A stretch of 64,000 nt of DNA from Lujinxingia vulgaris (GTDB lineage Bacteria > Myxococcota_A > Bradymonadia > Bradymonadales > Bradymonadaceae): the NCBI RefSeq assembly GCF_007997015.1, contig NZ_VOSM01000003.1, positions 310,001 through 374,000 on the forward strand, written 5' to 3'. How positions within the stretch are numbered: position 1 is the stretch's first letter; each line of letters starts with the position of its first letter. Shown in pieces: positions 56,901 through 64,000 of the stretch. The notes under the pieces were generated by a model, which made no database searches, was not told the origin of the DNA, and saw nothing but the letters and a program-made list of their open reading frames with translations. The translations under genes and the position numbers were made by a program.

Positions 56901-59900
56901 ACACCCTGGAGATCCCCGGCGAGGTGCTCGGCGCCTGCGACTTCTCCAACTCGGATGACACCTACTACGCCGGCGACCCCGTGCTCGGCCCCGACGCCAT
57001 CTATTCGGTGGCGCTTGAGGCCGGTCAGGCCCTGGAGGTCAGCGGTGTGAACAACTCCTTCAGCGGCGTTTACTACATCCTCACCGAGTGCGGCGCGGCC
57101 CAGAGCTGCTCCGATAACTCCGTGCGCGGCGAAAACCCCAGCCTGGTGCACTTCGCCGAGCAGGATGAGACGGTCTACGTGGTGGCGTCGCGCTACAACG
57201 CGCGCTCCTCCTCGTCGGAAGGCTACGTGCTCAACTTCAAGGTGGTCGACGTGACCTGCACCCGTGGCGAGCGCCGCTGCATGGACAGCGTCACCGCCGA
57301 GGTCTGCACCGCCGCCGGCTACTGGGAGAGCTTCGAGTGCCCCACCGGCTGCACCGATGGCGTGTGTGCCAACGCTCCGGCCAACACCTGCGCCGACGCT
57401 CAGGTTGTGACCGAGACGAGCACCTTCTCCAACAGCTTCGCGCAGCTTGAAAACACCATTGAAGTCGAGCCCAACACCGCCCCCAATGGTTGCTTCGCCG
57501 AGTACACCTCCTCTCTGGACACCGGCGGGCCGGACGCCTTCTACGAAGTGCGTCTGAGCGCCGGCGACAAGCTCGACGTTCGCAGTTCGGGCGGCTCGCA
57601 CGTCCTCTACGTGCAGAGCACCTGTGGTGAGTTCAACTCCTGCCTTGCCAGCAACAGCGGCTCCAGCACCTCGCTCAACCAGGAGCTGACCTACATCGCC
57701 GAGCAGGACGAGACGGTCTTCGTGGTCCTCGATACCCTCTTTAGCTCCAGCAGCGACTTCGAGGTCTACTTCGGCATCACCCCGACCAACGCCGGCTGCA
57801 CCACGGGCGACGCCTACTGCATGGCCGATGGCGAAACCCTGGCGGTCTGTGACAGCAACGGTGGCTACAACGCCTACCGCTGCACCGACGGTTGTGCGAA
57901 CGACCGTTGCGGCACGCCCGACGCGCGCATCTGCGAAGATGCGGTGACGCTGACCGCCGGTCAGACCTACCGCGGCGACTTCAACGGAACCGCGTCGGTG
58001 CCCCTTGATCTTGCGGCGCAGGGCCAGTGCGACTTCGCCTCGCTCGTTGGCGAAGCCGAAGACTACGGCGACTGGATCACCCGCGTGCACGCTGTCGACG
58101 TGCGTCAGGGCGAGCTCCTGACGGCGAAGTTGCGCAGCCGCGCCGACGACTTCTTCATGTACATCACTGGCGAGTGCGGTCAGGGCACCGCGGCGTGCGA
58201 AGCGCTCTCGGATACGGGCTACAGCCCCGAGGTCAGCTACCTGGCCGACCAGGACGAGACGGTCTACGTGGTCGTCTCGCGTGCCGACGACGCCTCCAGT
58301 GGCTACTACCTGCTTGATGTCGCCACCCAGACCCCGGGCTGCACCCCCGGCACCACCCAGTGCCTGGCCGACGGCCGCACCCTGGGCACCTGCAACGATG
58401 AGGGCGTCTTTGACATCTACCCCTGCGGCGGCACCTGCTCCAATGGGGCCTGCGACCAGCCGGTGGGCGATGCCTGCTTCGACGCCATCCCCCTTGTCAC
58501 CGGCCAGCCCACCACGGGCACCTTCATGGGCACCAATCAGATTGAGCCCGCCGAAGGGCAGGCTGGAGCCTGCGCGTTTGAAAACACCTTCGCCGGCCCG
58601 GAGACCGTCTACAGCATCTTCGTCCCCGCCGGTCAGGCTCTGACCGTGGAACTCGATACCCCGGTCTTCGGCGCCTACGTCTACATTCTGGGTGAGTGCG
58701 GTGAGGCCAACTCCTGCATCGCCCTGGCGCGCAACGACCGCGAGAGCACCACGACCTTTGTGGCCGACCGCGACCGCACCGTCTACGTGGTGGTCGACAA
58801 GACCGGCGCTGTGATCGACGAGCGTGAGTTCGCCCTCACCGCCGACTACCAGACCCCCGAATGCACCCCGGGTCAGCAGCGCTGCAGCGGTGACGGCACC
58901 TCGCTCCAGATTTGCAACGAGTTCAACTTCTTCGAGACCTACGCCTGCAACAGCGGCTCCTGCTCCGCGGGGCGTTGTGAGACGCCCAACGGTCAGAGCT
59001 GCCAGGACGCCCTGCCCCTGGAGCTCGACCAGTTCACCACCCTGACGCAAGGGTCGGTCAACTGGCTCGACTCGGGCGAAAGCGACTCGGGTGCCTGCTC
59101 GATCTCCGGCAGCAACCCCGTCGGTGAAGCGTACCGCTATGTCGACCTCGAAGAAGGCGATGTGCTCGACGTCGTCGTCGACCGAGCCACCAACTTCTTT
59201 ATGGAGTTGATGATTCTGGAAGACTGCTTCGATTTGAACAGCTGCCAGGTCTCCGACGCCCTCTCCACCTCCAGCGGCGGCGAAGTGCGCTATGTCGCCG
59301 ACCAGGCTCGCCGCGTCTACGTCGTCCTCGACGATGACTCGGAGTGGGGCTCGCAAGAGCTCTACGCCACGGTCACCCCGGCGGAGTGCTCCGAGGGTGA
59401 GCGTCGCTGCAACGCCGAGAGCGGTAACATTCAGGTCTGCAATGAGTTCGGCATCTATGAAGACGACTACCAGTGCGACGGTGCCTGCACCGAAGCCCTG
59501 ACCTGTGAGACGCCGAAGGGCGACCGCTGCTTCGACGGGATTCCGCTGCCCGGTGACGGCGTGGCGGTGAGCGACAACGTCTCCGGCCTCTCCAATGAGA
59601 TCGGCTTCAGCTCCGGTACTTACGGTGCCTGCACCTTCGACCACAGCGCCACCAGCGGCTACGACCGTATCTACTCGGTCCAAGCATCGGCCGGCGATGT
59701 GCTGCGGGTGAACTACAGCACCACCGACACCTCCAGCTTCTTCTACGTGCTCAGCGAGTGCGGTCAGATTGATAGCTGTTTGGCCAACGGTCACTTCCGT
59801 GCCGGTGCGAAGGATGTCTTCATCCCGATCACCGAAGACGGCACCTACTACATCGTGGCCGACCGCCAATCCTCCTCGACCACTAAGAACTACACCCTTG

Positions 59901-62605
59901 AGGTGGAAGTCACCCAGCCCGACTGCATCGCCACCGGTGTTACCCGCTGCACCCCGGAGGGCACCGGCGTTGAGTACTGCAACGCCTACGGCGTTTTGGA
60001 AGTCACGGAGTGCAATGGCCAATGCGTCAACGACCGCTGCGAAGCGCCCACGGGTGGAACCTGTGGCGACGCCATCACCGTGGTCCCCGGCCAGGTCTAC
60101 ACCGGCGACTTCAGCGGTCAGAACAACCTGGGCGCCTACAACACCGAGAGCACCGGCGTTTGTGAGTTCCCGTCGACCAACGAGACCCACGGTGCGGACA
60201 CCTTCTACGAGGTCAGCCTGCGCGCCGGCGACGTGATGCTGGTGAACTTCACCTCCAACGCGTCCGAGGGCATGGCCTACCTGGTGGAAGACTGCCGCGA
60301 CATCGGCACCTGCCTTGCGCAGGGCGTCTCGTCGGGTACCTCGAGCACCCCGCGCGGCTTTGAGTACATCGCCGAAGAAGACAAGACCGTCTTCATCGTG
60401 GTGGACCGCCGTGCCACGAGCACCAGCACGAGCACTTACGAGCTGAGCGTGGAGCTCACCGCGCTTAACTCCTGCACCCCGGGCACCACCGCCTGCTCGG
60501 CCGATGGAACGTCGATTGAGTACTGTGACGATCGCGGCATCGAGCGCTCCTACGCCTGTGCCGGCGGCTGTGTGGCCGGTCAGTGTTCGCCGCCGGAGGG
60601 CAACCTCTGCTTCGACGCCATTCCCGTCACCAGCGGTCAGACCCTTGACCACGACCTGGAAGGCGCCACCAACTCCTTTGAGTTCGGCGTCAACTCGGGC
60701 TGCTACCTCTCGGAGCGTTTTGAGCCGATTGGCCCGGACCGCGTCTACAGCATCGAGCTCAGCGCCGGTGACCGTCTGGATGTGGACTTTGAGGCGAGCT
60801 CGTATAACGCCGATAACATCCTGATGTACGTGCTCGACAGCTGCACGGGTCAGGTCGACAACACCTGTCGCACCGCGGCGTTCGGTAACTGGGATCTCTC
60901 CTTTGTCGCCGACCAGTCGCAGACCTACTACGTGGTCGTCGATGAGCTGCGCTCCAGCCCCTCGACCACCGTCTCGCGCACGCTGACCTTCAACGTGACG
61001 CCGGCGCAAAATGGCGAGGTCTGCCTGCCGGGTGAGTCGCGCTGCGAGGGTGGCACCGTGAGCATCTGCAACGCTGAAGGCACCGGCTTCGATACCCAGG
61101 CCACCTGTGAGTTCGGCTGCGAGCGCGACTTCTGCGCTGGCCCCGCCGAGCCCAACGACACCTGCGCCGACGCCCTGCTCATCAGCGGTCCGACGGTCAT
61201 CTACGACGACTTCAGCGAGTTCGAGAACGACTACGGCGGATACTCCAACCGCTGCGGTAGCTCCTCGGCCTCCGGTCGCGACGCGGTCTACCGCCTGGAG
61301 ATGGACCCGGGTCAGGTCGTGCGCGTGCGGGCTCGCTCGACGCGCAACACGGTCGAGCCTCAGGTCTCCATCGTGGAAGACTGCGAGAACATGGAGGCGT
61401 GCCTGGCCAACGATCGCAACGAGCCCGACGCCGTGGCTGAGTTCTTCTCCGCCACCGGCGGTACCTACTACGCGGTGGTCGACGGATCTTCGAGTCTTCA
61501 GGAGATGTACATCGTCGAGTTCGACTTCGACGTTGCCGATTGTTCCCCGGGTGAGCAGGTCTGCCTGGATGCGACGACCCTGGAGTACTGCACCGAGACG
61601 GGCGTCTTCGACACCATCGAATGCCCCCTGGGTTGCTCCAGTGACGCCTGCAACCTGCCGGCCAACAACACCTGCGAGGGTGCTATCGACGCCGGCGAGG
61701 GCCTGGAGCTGACGGTGGATATGGATGACTTCACCCGCAACTACGACCCCGACCTGGGCAGCGGTGTGGCCTGCACCGGTCGCCAGGGTGACGGCCCCGA
61801 CATGGTCTACTATGTCGACGCCCAGAAGAACGACGTCATCAACGCCACCACCGGCAACTCCGACTTCTGGCGCGTACTGTGGATCACCACCGACTGCTCC
61901 GACCCGGCCACCATGGCCAACGAGTGTGTCGCCGGCACCAACGCACGCTTCAGCAGCGACGCCTCGCTGAGCTACCGGGTCCCCACGGCCGGTCGCTACT
62001 ACATCATCGTCGACTCCTACGACTCGGTGCTCGACGAGGTCACCGGCACGCTGGACATCGACATCAGCGTCGACCGCGCGCTCTGCCAGCCGACCGAAGG
62101 TTTCTGCGATGAAAACGGCAACCTGAACTTCTGCGCCGCCGACGGTTCCGGCTTCATCACCCAGACCTGCGCCTCGGGCTGCGCCGACGGGTCCTGCACC
62201 CCGCCGGTGGGCAACGTCTGCCCCGACGCCGTTCCGCTCACCAGCGGCGTGGCGTACGTGGGTGATTTCGCCAACTACACCAACCACTTCGACCCGGGCT
62301 ACGAGGGCTGCACCGGCTTCGACGCCCCCGGCGCCGACGCCGTCTTCTCCGTGCAACTCGACGCCGGCGAAACGCTCACCGCGACGGTCGAAAACGTGGC
62401 CGACGCGACCAACGACATGGCCCTCTACCTCATCAGCGATTGTGGTGATGAGCGCGCCTCCTGCCAGGCCGGCTCCGACCGTCCCGGCGAAGGCGCGGAG
62501 AGCGTGACGTTCACGGCAACCGAAGCCGGGGTTTACTACCTGGTGACGGATACCTGGATCGAAGGCGCCAGCGGTGAGTTTGAGATCACCGCGACGGTGA
62601 ACTAA
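53903..62605 (+). CDS. Giant Cys-rich modular lipoprotein 2 (paralogue of 1)
   Basis: A 2900-residue paralogue of the preceding protein. A signal peptide with lipobox FAAAC (Cys35) is followed by the Cys-rich N-terminus (35-290), a PPC-like domain with EPND near residue 293, and 13 Cys-linkers between about 549 and 2727, each before a PPC-like domain of the same plan as in copy 1; this is one module more than copy 1. Linkers 9 to 13 include the variants DCIATGVTRC and LCQPTEGFC. The ATG follows GAGGAG by a good distance. The long antisense open frame here is a by-product of codon use. A terminator follows at 62680-62715. Related fragments occur at the window's end. Function unknown; adhesion or prey/cell contact is conceivable but unsupported. 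Confidence 0.91.
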   Translation: MQRPPLRNWTPDAQNLRRWFTLVMLSSFTLFAAACGPDDDPQVTNLCEDVTCERGVCEAGECVNAGECAIDEDCVDGFFCGDDNVCQEASCEDVTCERGECSEATGQCENAPACAISTQDEDCLDGFVCSVNLCVTEEAFCEELACEDSRGVCSVDERACVNAENCEGSDQLCADGFFCAEDNTCQANQCDENDECARGVCDPASGACVDPEVCSAEDDCTDGSYCVAGSCQPEADACAACEGNQICNYDADALSVSCEENPAGCSSAFDCAGDRACQGGICVDPVACVPDALEPNDDADNATDLANAEGGVTAAGICASDVDVFTFNTLGRGLVRGTLVVDVRTASEDRGLGQLEVAIFGVDGTELSRQTTNEVGVASFARLRNAAQMGVHRIEVRDAGEVRDPGVRYEIFADVVPEAVAQVCADAVVLEDGDTASGDTSDSTSYQIQPSCAEEGSTAGERIFTFEVAERSRVELNLRPSSQVELTLSLRTTCESAFSEQACQFTSGAGVIQRIRQTLDPGTYFAVVKGPSNNTGGNFNIDLSIDPLVCSPGAAVCLDEGASRVCNAQGTGFEEETCLDGCVAETGLCERPDGDTCLNPIDASGGFSGIIDWGVYEDEVSLDGGDVEAGESCMSAGQASRTFGPEVVYSVNLPAGHALQANLITTSDHAALFVVEDCADADLSCLAAQTSATELLDGRFEQELVYTNETTGIQNVLVVASSSTTPTGDSEIRITSGEVICAPNVAQCDGDALVRCNAAGTNLIEERTCTFGCNPEGELLEEETDDEPALYGGTCNPGTNQICRNAIDILAEGGMFEGAIQDYSNDLDPDDSANPTGCTGRRATGGDATFFVDASAGDVITARLNTEFDASLWITTDCSRAAETCLAGSDSGVAAEEFVQLTAPRDGRYFIIVDSQSGEEGLFTLEATVALPTCTPGELLGCADADTLAYCGPKGAPANFACAGGCTGSTCNSPRGDACFDAIPAVDGDVFAGSFNGRSNTLEIPGEVLGACDFSNSDDTYYAGDPVLGPDAIYSVALEAGQALEVSGVNNSFSGVYYILTECGAAQSCSDNSVRGENPSLVHFAEQDETVYVVASRYNARSSSSEGYVLNFKVVDVTCTRGERRCMDSVTAEVCTAAGYWESFECPTGCTDGVCANAPANTCADAQVVTETSTFSNSFAQLENTIEVEPNTAPNGCFAEYTSSLDTGGPDAFYEVRLSAGDKLDVRSSGGSHVLYVQSTCGEFNSCLASNSGSSTSLNQELTYIAEQDETVFVVLDTLFSSSSDFEVYFGITPTNAGCTTGDAYCMADGETLAVCDSNGGYNAYRCTDGCANDRCGTPDARICEDAVTLTAGQTYRGDFNGTASVPLDLAAQGQCDFASLVGEAEDYGDWITRVHAVDVRQGELLTAKLRSRADDFFMYITGECGQGTAACEALSDTGYSPEVSYLADQDETVYVVVSRADDASSGYYLLDVATQTPGCTPGTTQCLADGRTLGTCNDEGVFDIYPCGGTCSNGACDQPVGDACFDAIPLVTGQPTTGTFMGTNQIEPAEGQAGACAFENTFAGPETVYSIFVPAGQALTVELDTPVFGAYVYILGECGEANSCIALARNDRESTTTFVADRDRTVYVVVDKTGAVIDEREFALTADYQTPECTPGQQRCSGDGTSLQICNEFNFFETYACNSGSCSAGRCETPNGQSCQDALPLELDQFTTLTQGSVNWLDSGESDSGACSISGSNPVGEAYRYVDLEEGDVLDVVVDRATNFFMELMILEDCFDLNSCQVSDALSTSSGGEVRYVADQARRVYVVLDDDSEWGSQELYATVTPAECSEGERRCNAESGNIQVCNEFGIYEDDYQCDGACTEALTCETPKGDRCFDGIPLPGDGVAVSDNVSGLSNEIGFSSGTYGACTFDHSATSGYDRIYSVQASAGDVLRVNYSTTDTSSFFYVLSECGQIDSCLANGHFRAGAKDVFIPITEDGTYYIVADRQSSSTTKNYTLEVEVTQPDCIATGVTRCTPEGTGVEYCNAYGVLEVTECNGQCVNDRCEAPTGGTCGDAITVVPGQVYTGDFSGQNNLGAYNTESTGVCEFPSTNETHGADTFYEVSLRAGDVMLVNFTSNASEGMAYLVEDCRDIGTCLAQGVSSGTSSTPRGFEYIAEEDKTVFIVVDRRATSTSTSTYELSVELTALNSCTPGTTACSADGTSIEYCDDRGIERSYACAGGCVAGQCSPPEGNLCFDAIPVTSGQTLDHDLEGATNSFEFGVNSGCYLSERFEPIGPDRVYSIELSAGDRLDVDFEASSYNADNILMYVLDSCTGQVDNTCRTAAFGNWDLSFVADQSQTYYVVVDELRSSPSTTVSRTLTFNVTPAQNGEVCLPGESRCEGGTVSICNAEGTGFDTQATCEFGCERDFCAGPAEPNDTCADALLISGPTVIYDDFSEFENDYGGYSNRCGSSSASGRDAVYRLEMDPGQVVRVRARSTRNTVEPQVSIVEDCENMEACLANDRNEPDAVAEFFSATGGTYYAVVDGSSSLQEMYIVEFDFDVADCSPGEQVCLDATTLEYCTETGVFDTIECPLGCSSDACNLPANNTCEGAIDAGEGLELTVDMDDFTRNYDPDLGSGVACTGRQGDGPDMVYYVDAQKNDVINATTGNSDFWRVLWITTDCSDPATMANECVAGTNARFSSDASLSYRVPTAGRYYIIVDSYDSVLDEVTGTLDIDISVDRALCQPTEGFCDENGNLNFCAADGSGFITQTCASGCADGSCTPPVGNVCPDAVPLTSGVAYVGDFANYTNHFDPGYEGCTGFDAPGADAVFSVQLDAGETLTATVENVADATNDMALYLISDCGDERASCQAGSDRPGEGAESVTFTATEAGVYYLVTDTWIEGASGEFEITATVN

Positions 62606-62679
62606 AGGTTGGTGCCCTCCCCTGCCGCATGAAGGCGTGTGGTGGGGGAAGTTGGAAGTACGAGCGGTCTCTTGAAGTA

Positions 62680-62715
62680 AAAAAGCCCGATCCCTGTGAG
62701 GGGGTCGGGCTTTTT
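62680..62715 (+). terminator. Rho-independent terminator of giant gene 2
   Basis: Hairpin AAAAAGCCCGATCCC / GGGGTCGGGCTTTTT with T5. Confidence 0.9.
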
Positions 62716-62806
62716 CGCTTTGGCATTGCGAGAAATAGCGTTAACAGGAAAATGACACTGACCTTAAATACAGACCCAGAAAGCCGTTAAATACATTCTA
62801 CATAAG

Positions 62807-63136
62807 TTATAAATCAACCAGGCCATCAAGCCCAAGGATGCTTGCCATCAACACTTTCCTGGCTTGCAAAAGAGAATTTATCGAATTCTCCTCAATAAGT
62901 TCACGACATCGCAGGATATTTTCATCGAGCTCTTGGAAATACAAAGACAAATAGACACAGATCGAACTAAGTAACGTTGAGGTCGGCGTTGCAAGGCATA
63001 AACAAGCGAGCGCGAATCTAGCGCCTTCAAGTGGTAACCACTCAAGCTGTTCGAACTCAGCAATAAAAAATTGCGCTGCAGCTTCTGACGCGCACGCGGG
63101 CCCGCTGTCAATATACACGTTTCGAAGTTCACTCAT
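62807..63136 (-). CDS. Probable immunity protein of the toxin cassette
   Basis: A 109-residue protein from ATG 63136 (TTG 63163, with AAGGGG upstream, would add 9 residues). It is acidic and helical, with LALACLCLATPTS and ENILRCRELIEEN. It lies on the same strand, directly after the polymorphic-toxin C-terminus (82 bp gap), the usual place of the cognate immunity gene. The base composition is AT-richer than the rest of the window, a sign of transfer. No family is recognised; the role is inferred from place and size. Confidence 0.6.
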   Translation of the reverse strand: MSELRNVYIDSGPACASEAAAQFFIAEFEQLEWLPLEGARFALACLCLATPTSTLLSSICVYLSLYFQELDENILRCRELIEENSINSLLQARKVLMASILGLDGLVDL

Positions 63137-63218
63137 CGGGTTGACGCTATGACGTTTGCGCAATCTTCGCCCCTTACTTGACGCGGTTTATGCCTTTTCG
63201 CTGTGGTTCTAAATATAA

Positions 63219-63906
63219 CTATGGATTCACCCAATACGTAACAACTCGAGTCTCACCATTGGCCAATGACACAGACCTATAGCCAAATGAGTTTCCATCG
63301 ACATTAATGGTGCGATCAAAATTTGTGGGGCTGGGGCTTGGAACTCGCCCCCCTGCTTCCATAAATGAGTCCAGATCTTGCACGATCGACGACTCCAAAC
63401 GGTTTTGTGAAACACCAGTCGATGATGGTGATATCCCTGATTTGTGACCTCGATCCCACGCATGATCAGAATTTACTGAGTAATTCCTACCATTTAAGGT
63501 CGTGTCTCGAAGACCAGTAGAAACACCGGTTCGAGAATTACGAGGAGTAAAAGCGCAAGTATTGTGCACCAACACCCCGGGACTTCCCCGCGGCGAGCTC
63601 ACATAGTAGTTGTGGGCATCCTCGACCTCAAAATTAAAAACCTCGAAGCTGCCCTAGCGCCGCTCCGAGCCACCACGCGGGCCAGGCTGCCGTCGGTGGT
63701 GCGCAGCACCGTCCCGGCCTCAAGCTCCCCCATCGGTGGCCATAGACTCGCCAAGCGCGGGCACGAAGAAGGGATGCTCGGGGGCGCCCGAGATGGTGGT
63801 GGGTTCGGGAGTGCCGGTGGTGGAGGCGTAAGCGACTCGGAGGTCGATGAACTTGAGGGTCCGACGCTCGATTATGGGGCGAGTTGATCGACTTCGCCGA
63901 AAAGAA
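63219..63906 (-). pseudogene. Polymorphic toxin C-terminus behind a frameshifted Hint domain (truncated)
   Basis: On the minus strand, pieces of one Hint (intein-like) domain appear in three frames: FGEVDQLAP and then IIERRTLKFIDLRV, EHPFFVPALGES (from 63779), EAGTVLRTTDGSLARVV (63721 down) and FEVFNFEVEDAHNYYV (63650-63600), ending in the hallmark VLVHN (63575-63561). Each frame change falls in a G/C run (63876-63879, 63727-63731, 63652-63654) and a single-base change there restores the frame, so these may be decay or sequencing errors. After VLVHN an intact frame of about 113 residues runs to 63219: the toxin domain, with DHAWDRGHKSG and the ending RVVTYWVNP. I cannot name the toxin family. 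The 5' part of the precursor is missing, replaced by the fragment beginning near 63922. Confidence 0.7.
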
Positions 63907-63921
63907 GGATCGGGCTCCTAA

Positions 63922-64000
63922 TATGCGGTTACGGGGGAGACCTCGCGGCAACGCCGTCTTCTCCATCGCCCTGGCCGCCGGCGAAACGTTGACCGCGACG
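63922..64000 (+). pseudogene. 5'-truncated fragment of a third giant Cys-rich lipoprotein (runs off the window)
   Basis: Frame GNAVFSIALAAGETLTAT at the window end matches DAVFSVQLDAGETLTAT in the last module of giant gene 2 (near 62338-62394). Homology starts abruptly near 63945. No signal sequence or Cys-linker precedes it, so it is a remnant or a recombination junction; what lies to the right is not visible. Confidence 0.65.

Noticed and set aside
56513-62356. Minus-strand open frame of 1947 codons across giant gene 2
   Set aside because: Antisense shadow caused by the strong G/C third-position codon use of the plus-strand gene; no ribosome site, start or domain.

Overview
The window is high-GC bacterial chromosome with dense coding on both strands. 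The mix suggests a large-genome, didermic member of the former Deltaproteobacteria: eukaryote-like Ser/Thr kinases (one fused to a formylglycine-enzyme-like domain), HEAT-repeat and PEGA-like envelope proteins, a PHA-granule-type protein, the queA-tgt-yajC-secD-secF order, and huge Cys-rich lipoproteins built from PPC-like modules. Myxococcota, perhaps the bradymonad branch, is my inference; no rRNA gene or other marker here proves it.

Layout. 1-2.6 kb: YbjN-like protein, PspA/IM30 protein and sugar-nucleotidyltransferase. 2.6-8 kb: a ten-copy 15-bp tandem array, then sbcC and sbcD on the minus strand. 8-12 kb: a glycine-rich lipoprotein, a divergent second PspA-like protein and a YhaM-type OB/HD nuclease. 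12-17 kb: two zinc-ribbon Ser/Thr kinases, the second apparently a pseudokinase with a C-terminal SUMF domain. 17-24 kb: PlsC-like acyltransferase plus an SDR protein, a HEAT protein, a YbgF/CpoB-like lipoprotein, a LysM protein and a J-domain protein with HVD in place of HPD. 24.5-32.7 kb: tRNA-Met, a compact penicillin-binding transpeptidase, an ABC-F ATPase, a PEGA-like membrane protein, a periplasmic HEAT protein, a PHA-granule-type protein and a VOC protein. 32.8-36.6 kb: an AMIN-like protein with a large candidate outer-membrane barrel, then a J-like/TPR protein. 36.6-45.2 kb: queA, tgt, yajC, secD, secF, recJ and a small membrane protein.

45.2-64 kb is the accessory-looking part. A four-copy 43-bp tandem array is followed by two giant tandem paralogous lipoproteins (2645 and 2900 residues) with 12 and 13 Cys-linker/PPC-like modules. 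Next comes an AT-richer island on the minus strand: a polymorphic-toxin C-terminus behind a broken Hint domain, with a probable immunity gene. The window ends inside a fragment of a third copy of the giant-protein family. Paralogous surface proteins, a displaced toxin cassette and a partial third copy together look like a recombining cell-surface/antagonism locus; this is the strongest candidate here for something undescribed.

Housekeeping units fit together as follows: queA and tgt make the queuosine tRNA modification, yajC-secD-secF drive late protein export, sbcD-sbcC and recJ process DNA ends, and the YbgF-like, LysM, PBP, AMIN and PspA proteins serve the envelope. Many intergenic hairpins with T-runs separate the units. 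I found no CRISPR array, rRNA operon, intact insertion sequence or replication origin.
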